Positions 1-6,650 of a DNA stretch of 10,809 nucleotides are shown piece by piece. The stretch is from assembly GCA_016296165.1 (NCBI GenBank), contig JAEDJV010000078.1, positions 1-10,809 on the forward strand. Reading direction: 5' to 3'. This DNA is from Oscillospiraceae bacterium (GTDB lineage Bacteria; Bacillota; Clostridia; Oscillospirales; Ruminococcaceae). The notes under the pieces were generated by a model. It saw only the letters and a list, made by a program, of their open reading frames with translations. It ran no database searches and was not told the DNA's origin. The first letter of the stretch is position 1; every line of letters starts with the position of its first letter. Made by a program: the position numbers and the translations under genes.

Positions 1-141
1 CGTATTTTCTTTGCTTGATTTAAAAAGTTTTTTTCATGAAGTGGCAAACTCGGGACGGTAAAATTATATCGATACAGTAGTAAAAGCTGCCTGTTGCCAA
101 TAAAAGTCCTGATGAAAGGCTAAAATTAAGCAAAAATACTA
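1..141. other. Non-coding region upstream of the operon promoter
   Basis: No convincing coding frame crosses this stretch on either strand. It is AT-rich. A 6-base inverted repeat (TGGCAA at 42-47, TTGCCA at 94-99) encloses a 46-base interval with only weak internal pairing, and TTCATGAA at 33-40 is palindromic. There is no GC-rich stem followed by a T-tract, so I cannot point to a terminator of an upstream gene. The A-rich stretch at about 121-140, just upstream of the -35 box, could act as an UP element. No tRNA is seen here, unlike the metY gene that precedes rimP in E. coli. Confidence 0.6.
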
Positions 142-170
142 TTGATTTATTAGTATCAGTATGCTATAAT
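142..170 (+). promoter_or_regulatory. Sigma-A promoter of the rimP-nusA-infB operon
   Basis: A -35 box TTGATT lies at 142-147 and a perfect -10 box TATAAT at 165-170, separated by exactly 17 bases. TG at 162-163 gives an extended -10 (TGCTATAAT). A-rich sequence precedes the -35. The predicted transcription start is about 176-178, giving a leader of about 60 bases before rimP. It is the best promoter-like sequence in the window and sits where the operon promoter is expected. Function is inferred from consensus match and position only. Confidence 0.85.
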
Positions 171-191
171 ATTGTATAGTATGATAAGATG

Positions 192-218
192 GAAAGGTCG
201 GATAACTTCCGGCCTTTC
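192..218 (+). promoter_or_regulatory. Leader hairpin in the rimP 5' UTR
   Basis: GAAAGGTCGG (192-201) pairs with CCGGCCTTTC (209-218) through 10 consecutive pairs, one of them a U-G wobble, closing the 7-base loop ATAACTT. The next bases are GTTTATGT, too poor in T for a standard Rho-independent terminator. The hairpin ends about 10 bases before the GGAGG of rimP. It begins about 15 bases after the predicted transcript start, so it occupies most of the leader. Possible roles are transcript stabilisation, a weak attenuator, or a target for autogenous control by a product of the operon. None of these can be decided from the sequence. Confidence 0.55.
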
Positions 219-228
219 GTTTATGTAT

Positions 229-233
229 GGAGG
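229..233 (+). promoter_or_regulatory. Ribosome binding site of rimP (start-deciding)
   Basis: GGAGG at 229-233 is only 3 bases from the ATG at 237 but 9 bases from an in-frame TTG at 243. Usual spacing is about 5-10 bases, so this site favours TTG 243 as the real start, or at least makes the ATG ambiguous. Confidence 0.6.
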
Positions 234-236
234 TAA

Positions 237-722
237 ATGCTTTTGAAGATTAAAAAGAACGGCAGTACAGAACTCAAGATAAGAGATATAGCACAGCCGA
301 TTGCAGATGAACTCGGGCTTGCTATCTGGGATGTTCAGTATGTTAAGGAAGGCGCCGAATGGTATCTCAGGGTTTTCATTGACAAGGAAGACGGTATCGA
401 TCTTGATGACTGTGAGGCTATGACAAGACCGCTTAACGAGAAACTTGATGAACTTGATCCGATTAAGGACAGTTACATTCTCGAAGTTGGCTCTGCAGGA
501 CTTGAAAGAGAACTTGTAAGAGAGTCACACTTTGATGCGTGTACAGGACTTGATGTGCGTGTACATCTTATTATTGCTGCTGATGGTGTAAAGGACTATG
601 TCGGAACACTTGAGGGGTATGACAAGGAAAAAGTAAGGATAACCGTAGAGGGAGAATTAAAAGAAATTCCGTTATCAGAAATATCATATATAAAATTATA
701 CGAAGAGTACGATTTTGACTAA
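237..722 (+). CDS. rimP: Ribosome maturation factor RimP
   Basis: RimP binds the free 30S subunit in the cytoplasm and assists late 16S/S12-region assembly. The 161-residue product matches the family's usual length (about 150-160). The N-terminal alpha/beta domain (about 14-92) has the block YVKEGAEWYLRVFID (35-49), the acidic DGIDLDDCE (52-60) and EVGSAGLER (83-91). A C-terminal SH3-like barrel covers about 95-155. The EVSSPG signature seen in most RimP proteins reads EVGSAG here. First gene of the operon, 23 bases before nusA, as in most bacteria. The ATG at 237 gives the longest frame, but its GGAGG is very close; a TTG at 243 (159 residues) has better spacing. Identity is secure; only the first two residues are in doubt. 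Confidence 0.95.
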   Translation: MLLKIKKNGSTELKIRDIAQPIADELGLAIWDVQYVKEGAEWYLRVFIDKEDGIDLDDCEAMTRPLNEKLDELDPIKDSYILEVGSAGLERELVRESHFDACTGLDVRVHLIIAADGVKDYVGTLEGYDKEKVRITVEGELKEIPLSEISYIKLYEEYDFD

Positions 723-745
723 CTAACCGGAGGTAGATTAAAAAA

Positions 746-1894
746 ATGAATAAGGGTTTTTTTGATGCATTGAAAATGCTCGGAGAAGAAAACAGTGTTT
801 CAGTCGATGTACTGGTGGAAAAAATAAAGTCAGCACTTATGAAGGCTGTAAAAAAATCATATCCTGACTGTGAAAATATTAACATCAATATCGATCCGGA
901 AACGAATACTTTTGAGATAAGCATTATCAAGGAAGTCGTTGAAGATGAACCGCTTGATGACAACGAAATTAACATTGATGCTGCGAGAACAATAGATCCT
1001 TCTGCATATGTGGGTAGTATGGTTGCTGTAAAGATTGATACTGCACGTTTCGGAAGAGCTGCTGCACAGTCAGCAAAACAGTCAATCAAGACAGATCTCA
1101 GAGAGATTAACAGAGAAAACCTTCTCAACCAGTTCCAGAGTAAGGAAAACGAATGCATAAGCGCTAAGATTAGTCAGATTGAGCCTAGCAGAGGAACTGC
1201 GACACTTCTCTATGACAAGACTGAGCTTTATCTTTTCAAGAATGATCAGATTCCGGGAGAAGTTCTTAAGGAAGGTCAGACAGTAAAAGTATATATCACA
1301 GGTATTGTAAGCAAGGAAAAGAAACCTATTGTAAAGATTTCCAGAACACATAAGGATCTTGTAAAGAGACTTTTTGAACTTGAAGTTCCTGAGATATATG
1401 ACGGAACAGTAGAGATTAAGTCTATCTCACGTGAAGCCGGTTCAAGAACAAAGATTGCTGTATATTCAAAGAATCCTGATGTCGATCCGATTGGTGCATG
1501 TATCGGACCAAAGAGAACAAGAATTACAAACATCGTTGAAGAACTTAACGGCGAAAAGATAGACATCGTAGTTTACAGTGAAAATCCTGAGGAATTTATC
1601 GCAAAATCACTTGCACCTTCAGAAGTAACAAAGGTTACACTTGATGAGGAAGCGAAGTCATGTACTGTAATAGTTCCTGATTCACAGCTTTCACTGGCTA
1701 TTGGCAATAAGGGTCAGAATGCTAAGCTTGCCGCAAAGCTTACAGGCTACAAGATTGACATTAAGCCTGAGTCAGAAGCGGAAAAGGCTGAGCAGGAAGC
1801 AGCAAACGAGGAGATCGAGCTTCTTGAAGAACAGACAGAAGATTTAATGCTCGATATACCAGAAGAAGAAACACAGGAAACTGCAGAGGAATAA
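746..1894 (+). CDS. nusA: Transcription termination/antitermination factor NusA
   Basis: NusA binds RNA polymerase and nascent RNA, modulating pausing, termination and transcription-translation coupling. The 382 residues fit the short Bacillota form, which lacks the C-terminal acidic repeats of E. coli NusA. Domains in order: N-terminal RNAP-binding domain (about 1-125, with RFGRAAAQSAKQ at 101-112), S1 (about 135-200), KH1 (about 205-280, with VDPIGACIGPKRTRI at 246-260 and GEKIDIV) and KH2 (about 295-345, with LSLAIGNKGQNAKLAAKLTG). A Glu-rich tail covers 343-382. The KH1 GxxG loop reads GPKR (254-257), so the last glycine is arginine, while KH2 keeps GNKG (320-323). GGAGG at 729-733 is 12 bases from the ATG, slightly long. 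It lies 23 bases after rimP and 4 bases before ylxR. Confidence 0.97.
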   Translation: MNKGFFDALKMLGEENSVSVDVLVEKIKSALMKAVKKSYPDCENININIDPETNTFEISIIKEVVEDEPLDDNEINIDAARTIDPSAYVGSMVAVKIDTARFGRAAAQSAKQSIKTDLREINRENLLNQFQSKENECISAKISQIEPSRGTATLLYDKTELYLFKNDQIPGEVLKEGQTVKVYITGIVSKEKKPIVKISRTHKDLVKRLFELEVPEIYDGTVEIKSISREAGSRTKIAVYSKNPDVDPIGACIGPKRTRITNIVEELNGEKIDIVVYSENPEEFIAKSLAPSEVTKVTLDEEAKSCTVIVPDSQLSLAIGNKGQNAKLAAKLTGYKIDIKPESEAEKAEQEAANEEIELLEEQTEDLMLDIPEEETQETAEE

Positions 1895-1898
1895 CCCT

Positions 1899-2171
1899 AT
1901 GGCAGTAAAAAAAATTCCTGAGAGAATGTGCTGCGGATGCGGGTTGATGAAGCCTAAAAAAGAGCTTATACGAATTGTAAAAACACCTGAAAATGAAATT
2001 AAGCTTGATTGTACAGGCAGACTTAACGGCCGGGGCGCATATATATGTCCTGATAATGCTTGTCTTGCAAAAGCTAAAAAATCAGGACGAATAGAGAGAT
2101 CATTTGAATGTAAAATAAATGATGAGCTGTATAAGGAGTTTGAAAATGAATTATCAGGAAAAATTCTTTAA
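1899..2171 (+). CDS. ylxR: YlxR/RnpM family RNA-binding protein (DUF448)
   Basis: A small basic protein of 90 residues, the usual family size. Seen in the sequence: the N-terminal RMCCGCGLMKPKKELIRI (9-26), the signature GRLNGRGAYICPD (40-52), and AKAKKSGRI (57-65). Cysteines at 11/12/14 and 50/55 resemble two knuckles and might bind a metal, as suggested by the Cys-rich clostridial members (inference). The Bacillus subtilis homologue has been reported to bind and modulate RNase P (name RnpM) and to affect gene expression; whether that holds here is unknown. It starts 4 bases after the nusA stop, with AGAGGA at 1885-1890 inside nusA, so it is probably translationally coupled to nusA. Its 3' end overlaps ylxQ. 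Confidence 0.92.
   Translation: MAVKKIPERMCCGCGLMKPKKELIRIVKTPENEIKLDCTGRLNGRGAYICPDNACLAKAKKSGRIERSFECKINDELYKEFENELSGKIL
2135..2138 (+). promoter_or_regulatory. Ribosome binding site of ylxQ inside ylxR (start-deciding)
   Basis: GGAG at 2135-2138 (in context AAGGAG) lies 7 bases before ATG 2146. The longer frame would start at ATG 2119, which has no Shine-Dalgarno upstream. This selects 2146 as the ylxQ start and implies translational coupling with ylxR. Confidence 0.7.
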
Positions 2172-2472
2172 TCTTTTCACGATATGCGAAAAGTCCGGAA
2201 AGCTTGTCAAGGGATTTGATGTTTCCAAAGAGGCTGTAACAGGCAGAAAAGCATCGTGCATATTTGTTGCTTCAGACGTTTCAGAAAAAACAATGAAGGA
2301 AGTAAATTATATGTGTCGTGATTTTCCGGAGTTACCTGTGATAAAACTGCCTTTTGACATGGATGCGATAAAGGAAAGCATAGGCAGAAAAGCAGGAGTA
2401 ATGGCTGTATGTGACAAAGGATTTGCGGCCAGACTTTCAGAATATGCAATGGCTGCATGTCAGACGGAGTAA
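2146..2472 (+). CDS. ylxQ: YlxQ, L7Ae-family putative K-turn RNA-binding protein
   Basis: The 108-residue product is a single L7Ae/L30e/S12e/Gadd45 fold, as in Bacillus YlxQ (about 100 residues). Recognisable segments are FTICEKSGKLVKGFDVSKEAV (11-31), the strand CIFVASDVSEKTMKEV (38-53), the PVIKLPFDMDAIKESIGRKAG segment (64-84), and the end block VMAVCDKGFAARL (85-97). L7Ae relatives bind kink-turn RNA; the RNA partner of YlxQ is uncertain. The gene overlaps ylxR by 26 bases in another frame. A longer frame from ATG 2119 (117 residues) is possible, but ATG 2146 has the good ribosome binding site and matches the family N-terminus. It is followed 45 bases later by infB, the normal Bacillota order. 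Confidence 0.9.
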   Translation: MNYQEKFFNLFTICEKSGKLVKGFDVSKEAVTGRKASCIFVASDVSEKTMKEVNYMCRDFPELPVIKLPFDMDAIKESIGRKAGVMAVCDKGFAARLSEYAMAACQTE

Positions 2473-2517
2473 CAGCATACCCTATAAAATATATAAAATC
2501 AGGAGGTATCTTACACG

Positions 2518-5211
2518 ATGACAAAAAAGATTAAAATAAGTGATCTTGCCAAGGATCTTAATGTTTCAGGAAATGATATATCGGATCTGATCGGGGGTAT
2601 TTCAGACGCAAAGAAAAAACCTTCATCATCACTTACAGAGGAAGAAATAAATATCGTTCTTGAGCATTATACTCAGCAGAACCAGGTGGACAGTTTTGAT
2701 GCCTACTTTGATCAGAGAAAAAATAAAACTCAGGTGAATGAACAGCCTGAAGAAAAAGCAGAGGAGCCTGTTAAGGAAAAGCAGGAGCCTAAGGCAAAGA
2801 AAAAAGAAGAAATAAAACAACCTGCAGCAAAGACAGAGAAGAAACCGCAATCAGAATCTAAAGCAAAATCCGGAATTAAGGAAGAACCGGAAAAGGAATC
2901 AAAGGCTGAAACAAAGACAGAGAAACCGGCTGAAAAGAAACCGGAACCAGTTAAAGAAAAAACAGACAATGAAGAACAGAATAGTGAACCAGAAACAAAT
3001 AAGACTGATGATAAGAGGGAACCGATAGAAAATATGAATCAAAAAAATAATAATTCACCAAAAAGCAAGGCACAGGGAAACAGTGAGGAATCTTCCAGAC
3101 AGCCTGCAAAGAAACAGAAAGACTTTTCAAGGCCTCTCCAGCAGAGTAAACCAAAGCCGATTCATAAGAATGAGGAAAGAAGTTCTGCTCAGAGAGGAGA
3201 AAAAACAAGCCTCAACGCAAATATGGCTTCATCTGTACCTGAAAGAGCAGTTCGTACAGTAGATACAAGAGGCAGCTACGTTGAACTTGATAAGTATAAT
3301 GAAAGATACGAACAGATAGCTCCAAAGAGTCATACTAAAGATAATTATACAAAAAAACAAAAGATCAACCAGAAGTCAGCACAAAAGAACAAGCATCTTT
3401 CGAAGAAAGAAACAGAAACGGAAAAACTCCGCAGACTTGAACTTGAACGTGCAAGAAAGCAGCAGCTTAAGGTTCTTATCCCTGACAGCATTGTTGTAAG
3501 CGAACTTGCAACACGTCTTAAGGTAACAGTTTCAGAGGTTATAAAGAAACTCATGGGTCTTGGTGTAATGGCTTCCATCAATCAGGAAATTGACTTCGAT
3601 ACAGCTTCACTTGTTGCTGAAGAACTCGGTGCAAAAGTTGAAAAGGAAGTTATCATTACTATTGAGGAAAGGCTTATTGATGATACAGATTCTGAAGAAG
3701 ATATGGTCGAAAGAGATCCTGTAGTTGTTGTTATGGGACACGTTGACCATGGTAAGACTTCACTCCTTGACAACATCAGAAAGGCAAATGTTACTGCTTC
3801 AGAAGCAGGCGGCATTACACAGCATATCGGTGCTTACAAGGTAAGGGTAGGCGACAAGCACATCACATTTCTTGATACCCCTGGACATGAAGCTTTCACT
3901 TCCATGAGAGCGAGAGGTGCTTCTGTTACAGATATCGCAATCCTTGTCGTTGCTGCTGATGACGGTATTATGCCGCAGACAGTTGAAGCTATCAACCATG
4001 CAAAAGCAGCAAATGTTTCTATTATTGTTGCCATCAACAAGATGGATAAGGAAGGCGCAAATCCTGACAAGGTTAAACAGGAACTGACAGAACATGGTCT
4101 TGTAATAGAAGAATGGGGCGGAGATATCATCTGCGTACCTGTATCAGCAAAGACAGGTGAAGGTATTCAGGAGCTTCTTGAAAATGTACTTCTCGTTGCT
4201 GAATTCCGTGAACTCAAGGCTAATCCTAACAGACTTGCCAAGGGCGCGGTAATCGAAGCAAGACTTGATAAGGGAAGAGGTCCTATTGCAACACTTCTTG
4301 TACAGAACGGTACACTTCATCAGGGTGATATCATAATCGCTGGTACATCTGTCGGAAGAGTAAGAGTTATGACAAATGACAAGGGCAAGGAAGTAAAGAA
4401 TGCAGGTCCTTCCGTTCCTGTTGAGATTACAGGTCTTGCAGAAGTGCCAAGTGCAGGTGACACATTTAATGCCGTAGAAGACGAAAGACTTGCAAGAGAA
4501 CTTGTTGAACAGAGAAAACATGAAGCTAAGGAAGAACAGTTTAAGGCGTTCCACAAGGTTACACTTGATAATCTTTTCAGTCAGATTGCAGAAGGTGATA
4601 TCAAGGAACTTCCTATCATTGTTAAGGCTGACGTACAGGGTTCTGTTGAAGCTGTTAAGCAGTCGCTCGAAAAACTTTCAAACGACGAAGTAAGAGTAAG
4701 AGTAATTCACGGCGGTGTTGGTACAGTATCAGAAGGCGATGTAATGCTTGCGAATGCATCAAACGCTATCATCATTGGATTTAACGTAAGACCGGATCCT
4801 GTTGTTGCAGAAAGTGCAAAGAAGGACGGCGTTGATATTCGTCTCTACAGAATTATCTATGATGCAATCGAAGAAGTTGAAACAGCAATGAAGGGAATGC
4901 TTGCACCTAAGTACAGAGAAAACGTTCTGGGACGTATAGAAGTAAGACAGGTCTACAAGATTTCAAACGTTGGTGCTGTTGCAGGTTCATATGTTCTTGA
5001 CGGCAAGGTAACGAGACAGTGTGAAATCAGAGTTGTAAGAGACGGTATAGTTATCGCAGAAGACAAGATCGACAGCTTAAAGCGTTTCAAGGATGACGCT
5101 AAGGAAGTTTCTGCCGGTTATGAATGCGGTATAGGTCTTGAACGTTTCAACGATATCAAGGAAGGCGATATTTTTGAAGCATTTATCATGGAAGAATATC
5201 GTGAGGACTGA
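2518..5211 (+). CDS. infB: Translation initiation factor IF-2
   Basis: IF2 is the GTPase that brings fMet-tRNA to the 30S subunit and promotes 50S joining. The product has 897 residues, longer than B. subtilis IF2 (716) and close to E. coli (890). Order: an IF2_N module (about 1-52, KIKISDLAKDLNVSG), a disordered linker rich in K, E, P and Q (about 57-318), a second IF2_N module (about 319-378), and the G domain with G1 GHVDHGKT (407-414), GGITQHIGAY, G3 DTPGHE (453-458), G4 NKMD (507-510) and G5 SAK (543-545). Then come the barrel of domain II, domain III (VKADVQGSVEAV) and the fMet-tRNA-binding C2 domain ending in YECGIGLE (Cys870). All catalytic motifs are intact. AGGAGG at 2501-2506 is 11 bases from the ATG. 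Confidence 0.98.
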   Translation: MTKKIKISDLAKDLNVSGNDISDLIGGISDAKKKPSSSLTEEEINIVLEHYTQQNQVDSFDAYFDQRKNKTQVNEQPEEKAEEPVKEKQEPKAKKKEEIKQPAAKTEKKPQSESKAKSGIKEEPEKESKAETKTEKPAEKKPEPVKEKTDNEEQNSEPETNKTDDKREPIENMNQKNNNSPKSKAQGNSEESSRQPAKKQKDFSRPLQQSKPKPIHKNEERSSAQRGEKTSLNANMASSVPERAVRTVDTRGSYVELDKYNERYEQIAPKSHTKDNYTKKQKINQKSAQKNKHLSKKETETEKLRRLELERARKQQLKVLIPDSIVVSELATRLKVTVSEVIKKLMGLGVMASINQEIDFDTASLVAEELGAKVEKEVIITIEERLIDDTDSEEDMVERDPVVVVMGHVDHGKTSLLDNIRKANVTASEAGGITQHIGAYKVRVGDKHITFLDTPGHEAFTSMRARGASVTDIAILVVAADDGIMPQTVEAINHAKAANVSIIVAINKMDKEGANPDKVKQELTEHGLVIEEWGGDIICVPVSAKTGEGIQELLENVLLVAEFRELKANPNRLAKGAVIEARLDKGRGPIATLLVQNGTLHQGDIIIAGTSVGRVRVMTNDKGKEVKNAGPSVPVEITGLAEVPSAGDTFNAVEDERLARELVEQRKHEAKEEQFKAFHKVTLDNLFSQIAEGDIKELPIIVKADVQGSVEAVKQSLEKLSNDEVRVRVIHGGVGTVSEGDVMLANASNAIIIGFNVRPDPVVAESAKKDGVDIRLYRIIYDAIEEVETAMKGMLAPKYRENVLGRIEVRQVYKISNVGAVAGSYVLDGKVTRQCEIRVVRDGIVIAEDKIDSLKRFKDDAKEVSAGYECGIGLERFNDIKEGDIFEAFIMEEYRED

Positions 5212-5250
5212 TAACCGGTTTATCTGAGGAAGAAAAGGAGGCTGTAAATT

Positions 5251-5607
5251 ATGGCTAGCTTTAAAGCAGGACGACTCGGAGAAGATATCAAGAGAGAACT
5301 TACAGATATAATGCGTGAACTTAAAGATCCGAGAATAGCAGAATTTCTGACAATAGTGAGAGTGGATCTTTCAAATGATCTTTCACACTGTAAGGTTTAT
5401 GTCTCCAGTTTTGAAGGAATAGAAAAGGCACAGCAGTCCGTAAAAGGTCTGACAAGTGCTTCAGGATATATCAGAAGGGAACTTTTTGCGCGTCTTAAGA
5501 TGCGTAAGAGTCCGGAACTGAAGTTTATAGCTGATAATTCTATAGAACGCAGCAGCGAGATAAACAAGATAATAGACAATTTTGACTACAGCGGGGAGCA
5601 GGACTGA
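5251..5607 (+). CDS. rbfA: 30S ribosome-binding factor RbfA
   Basis: RbfA is a KH-fold protein that binds near the 5' end of 16S rRNA on the 30S subunit and helps final maturation and cold adaptation. The 118 residues fit the family (about 115-130). Characteristic segments are the start FKAGRLGEDIKREL (4-17), ELKDPRI (23-29), VDLSNDLSHCKVYVS (38-52), the AxG helix kink ASG (70-72) within SASGYIRREL, and PELKFIADNSIE (88-99). AAGGAGG at 5235-5241 is 9 bases before the ATG. It lies 39 bases after infB, as in nearly all bacteria. The TGA stop is inside the left arm of a strong stem-loop (5599-5621). Confidence 0.97.
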   Translation: MASFKAGRLGEDIKRELTDIMRELKDPRIAEFLTIVRVDLSNDLSHCKVYVSSFEGIEKAQQSVKGLTSASGYIRRELFARLKMRKSPELKFIADNSIERSSEINKIIDNFDYSGEQD

Positions 5608-5621
5608 TTTAGTCAGTCCTG
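5599..5621 (+). promoter_or_regulatory. Stem-loop at the rbfA 3' end
   Basis: CAGGACTGA (5599-5607) and TCAGTCCTG (5613-5621) form a perfect 9-bp stem with the 5-base loop TTTAG. The left arm includes the rbfA stop codon. The following bases, TAGCCTACGCC, have no T-tract, so it does not look like a Rho-independent terminator. It may protect or process the mRNA between the rbfA and nrnA parts of the operon. The structure is seen directly; the role is inference. Confidence 0.6.
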
Positions 5622-5634
5622 TAGCCTACGCCTG

Positions 5635-5664
5635 ATGAAATGCAAAATGCTTTTTTGCGTTCAT
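5635..5664 (+). promoter_or_regulatory. Second stem-loop in the rbfA-nrnA gap
   Basis: ATGAA (5635-5639) pairs with TTCAT (5660-5664), A5640 is bulged, and TGCAAAA (5641-5647) pairs with TTTTGCG (5653-5659) with one U-G pair, closing the loop TGCTT. That is a 12-bp stem with one bulge. The T-run lies inside the stem, not after it, so this is not a standard terminator. It ends 14 bases before the AAGGA of nrnA and could influence nrnA translation or RNase processing. Confidence 0.5.
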
Positions 5665-5693
5665 TATAAAAATCTGATAAGGAATGAGTATAT

Positions 5694-6650
5694 ATGCAGA
5701 TAGATTATAAACAGGCAGCAGAGATCATCAGATCATGTGATGATGTTCATATTCTGACACACCAGAGCCCTGATGGTGATACACTTGGATCAGGATACGC
5801 ACTTTATTTTGCATTAAAGCAGCTCGGTAAGAGAGCTGCCGTAATATGTCCGGACGGTGAGACAAAAAGATACGCATTTATCAGTGAAGGTTATACTGAA
5901 GAAAATTTCGAGCCGAAAACGGTTATTGCAGTTGATGTTGCAGATCCGTCACTCCTTGGCTCCGTAAGAGAAATCTATGAAAACAGAGTTAATCTTTGCA
6001 TAGATCACCATGTTTCAAATGTTATGTATGCCGAAAAAACACTTCTTAACGGGCGTGCTGCAGCTGCCTGTGAAGTCATGTATATGCTTTTTAAAGAACT
6101 TGGAATAAAAACAGACAGCAATATTGCAAGATGTCTCTATACGGGCATAGCTACTGATACAGGATGTTTCAAATACGGAAATACAACAGCTGATGCGCAC
6201 AGGATAGCAGCTGAACTTATCGGATATGATATTGACTTTGCGCGTATTAACCGTGAGATGTTTGATATAAAGAGCAGACAGAGAATTCGTCTTGAACAGC
6301 ATATACTCAACAATATGGAAGTCTTCTTCAGCGAGCGATGCGGTGTTCTCTGCATAACAGATGAATTCCGTTCAGAACTTGGTGTTGCAGATGAGGAACT
6401 TGACGGTATAGCGGGACTCCCTCTTCAGATACAGGGAATGGAAGTCGCTGTTACCTTAAAGGAAAAAAGTACAGGAGGTTTTAAAATCTCCATGCGTTCT
6501 GCAGGCAGGGTAAATGTTTCTGCTATATGCACTAAACTCGGCGGCGGCGGACATGTTAACGCTGCAGGATGTTTTATAAACGAAAGCCTTGAGGAAGCAA
6601 AGAAAAAGATTCTGGATCTTACAGGAAAGGCGCTTGGTGAACTGAATTGA
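5694..6650 (+). CDS. nrnA: DHH/DHHA1 phosphoesterase, NrnA-type nanoRNase/pAp phosphatase
   Basis: NrnA enzymes hydrolyse 2-5 nt RNA fragments and often dephosphorylate 3'-phosphoadenosine 5'-phosphate, using two Mn ions in the cytoplasm. The 318 residues match the family (B. subtilis NrnA 313). DHH domain: HQSPDGD (23-29), AVDVAD with Asp81, DHH (104-106), and TGIATDTGCFKYGNT with Asp155. The C-terminal DHHA1 domain carries GGGGHVNAAG (GGGGH at 283-287), the substrate-binding loop. All metal ligands expected for the family are present. Some relatives act on cyclic dinucleotides, so the exact substrate is inferred from the stand-alone DHH-DHHA1 layout and the rbfA-truB position. AAGGA at 5679-5683 is 10 bases before the ATG. 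The stop codon overlaps the truB start. Confidence 0.92.
   Translation: MQIDYKQAAEIIRSCDDVHILTHQSPDGDTLGSGYALYFALKQLGKRAAVICPDGETKRYAFISEGYTEENFEPKTVIAVDVADPSLLGSVREIYENRVNLCIDHHVSNVMYAEKTLLNGRAAAACEVMYMLFKELGIKTDSNIARCLYTGIATDTGCFKYGNTTADAHRIAAELIGYDIDFARINREMFDIKSRQRIRLEQHILNNMEVFFSERCGVLCITDEFRSELGVADEELDGIAGLPLQIQGMEVAVTLKEKSTGGFKISMRSAGRVNVSAICTKLGGGGHVNAAGCFINESLEEAKKKILDLTGKALGELN

Noticed and set aside
108..120. CCTGATGAAA, resembling the hammerhead ribozyme core CUGANGA, also present at 5631-5640
   Set aside because: No stem II/GAAA/stem III arrangement can be drawn around either copy. Shared 10-mers are expected by chance in 10.8 kb.
571..1158. 195-codon open frame on the minus strand across the rimP 3' end and nusA
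   Set aside because: It lies antisense to two clearly conserved genes, has a biased Ser/Leu/Ile composition typical of reverse-frame translation, and has no recognisable motif.
3034..3036. Internal ATG in infB (residue 173) as a start for a shorter IF2 isoform, by analogy with E. coli
   Set aside because: The only purine-rich upstream stretch (about 3013-3020) is 13 or more bases away and matches the anti-Shine-Dalgarno poorly.
4144..4554. 136-codon minus-strand open frame inside infB
   Set aside because: It is a shadow of the conserved IF2 GTPase and domain II coding sequence. It is Cys/Phe/Ser-rich with no motif and no own context.
5655..5683. TTGCGT plus TATAAA/TAAGGA as a promoter for nrnA
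   Set aside because: TATAAA at 5665-5670 is too close to TTGCGT, and the hexamer at the correct 17-base spacing (TAAGGA) is a poor -10.
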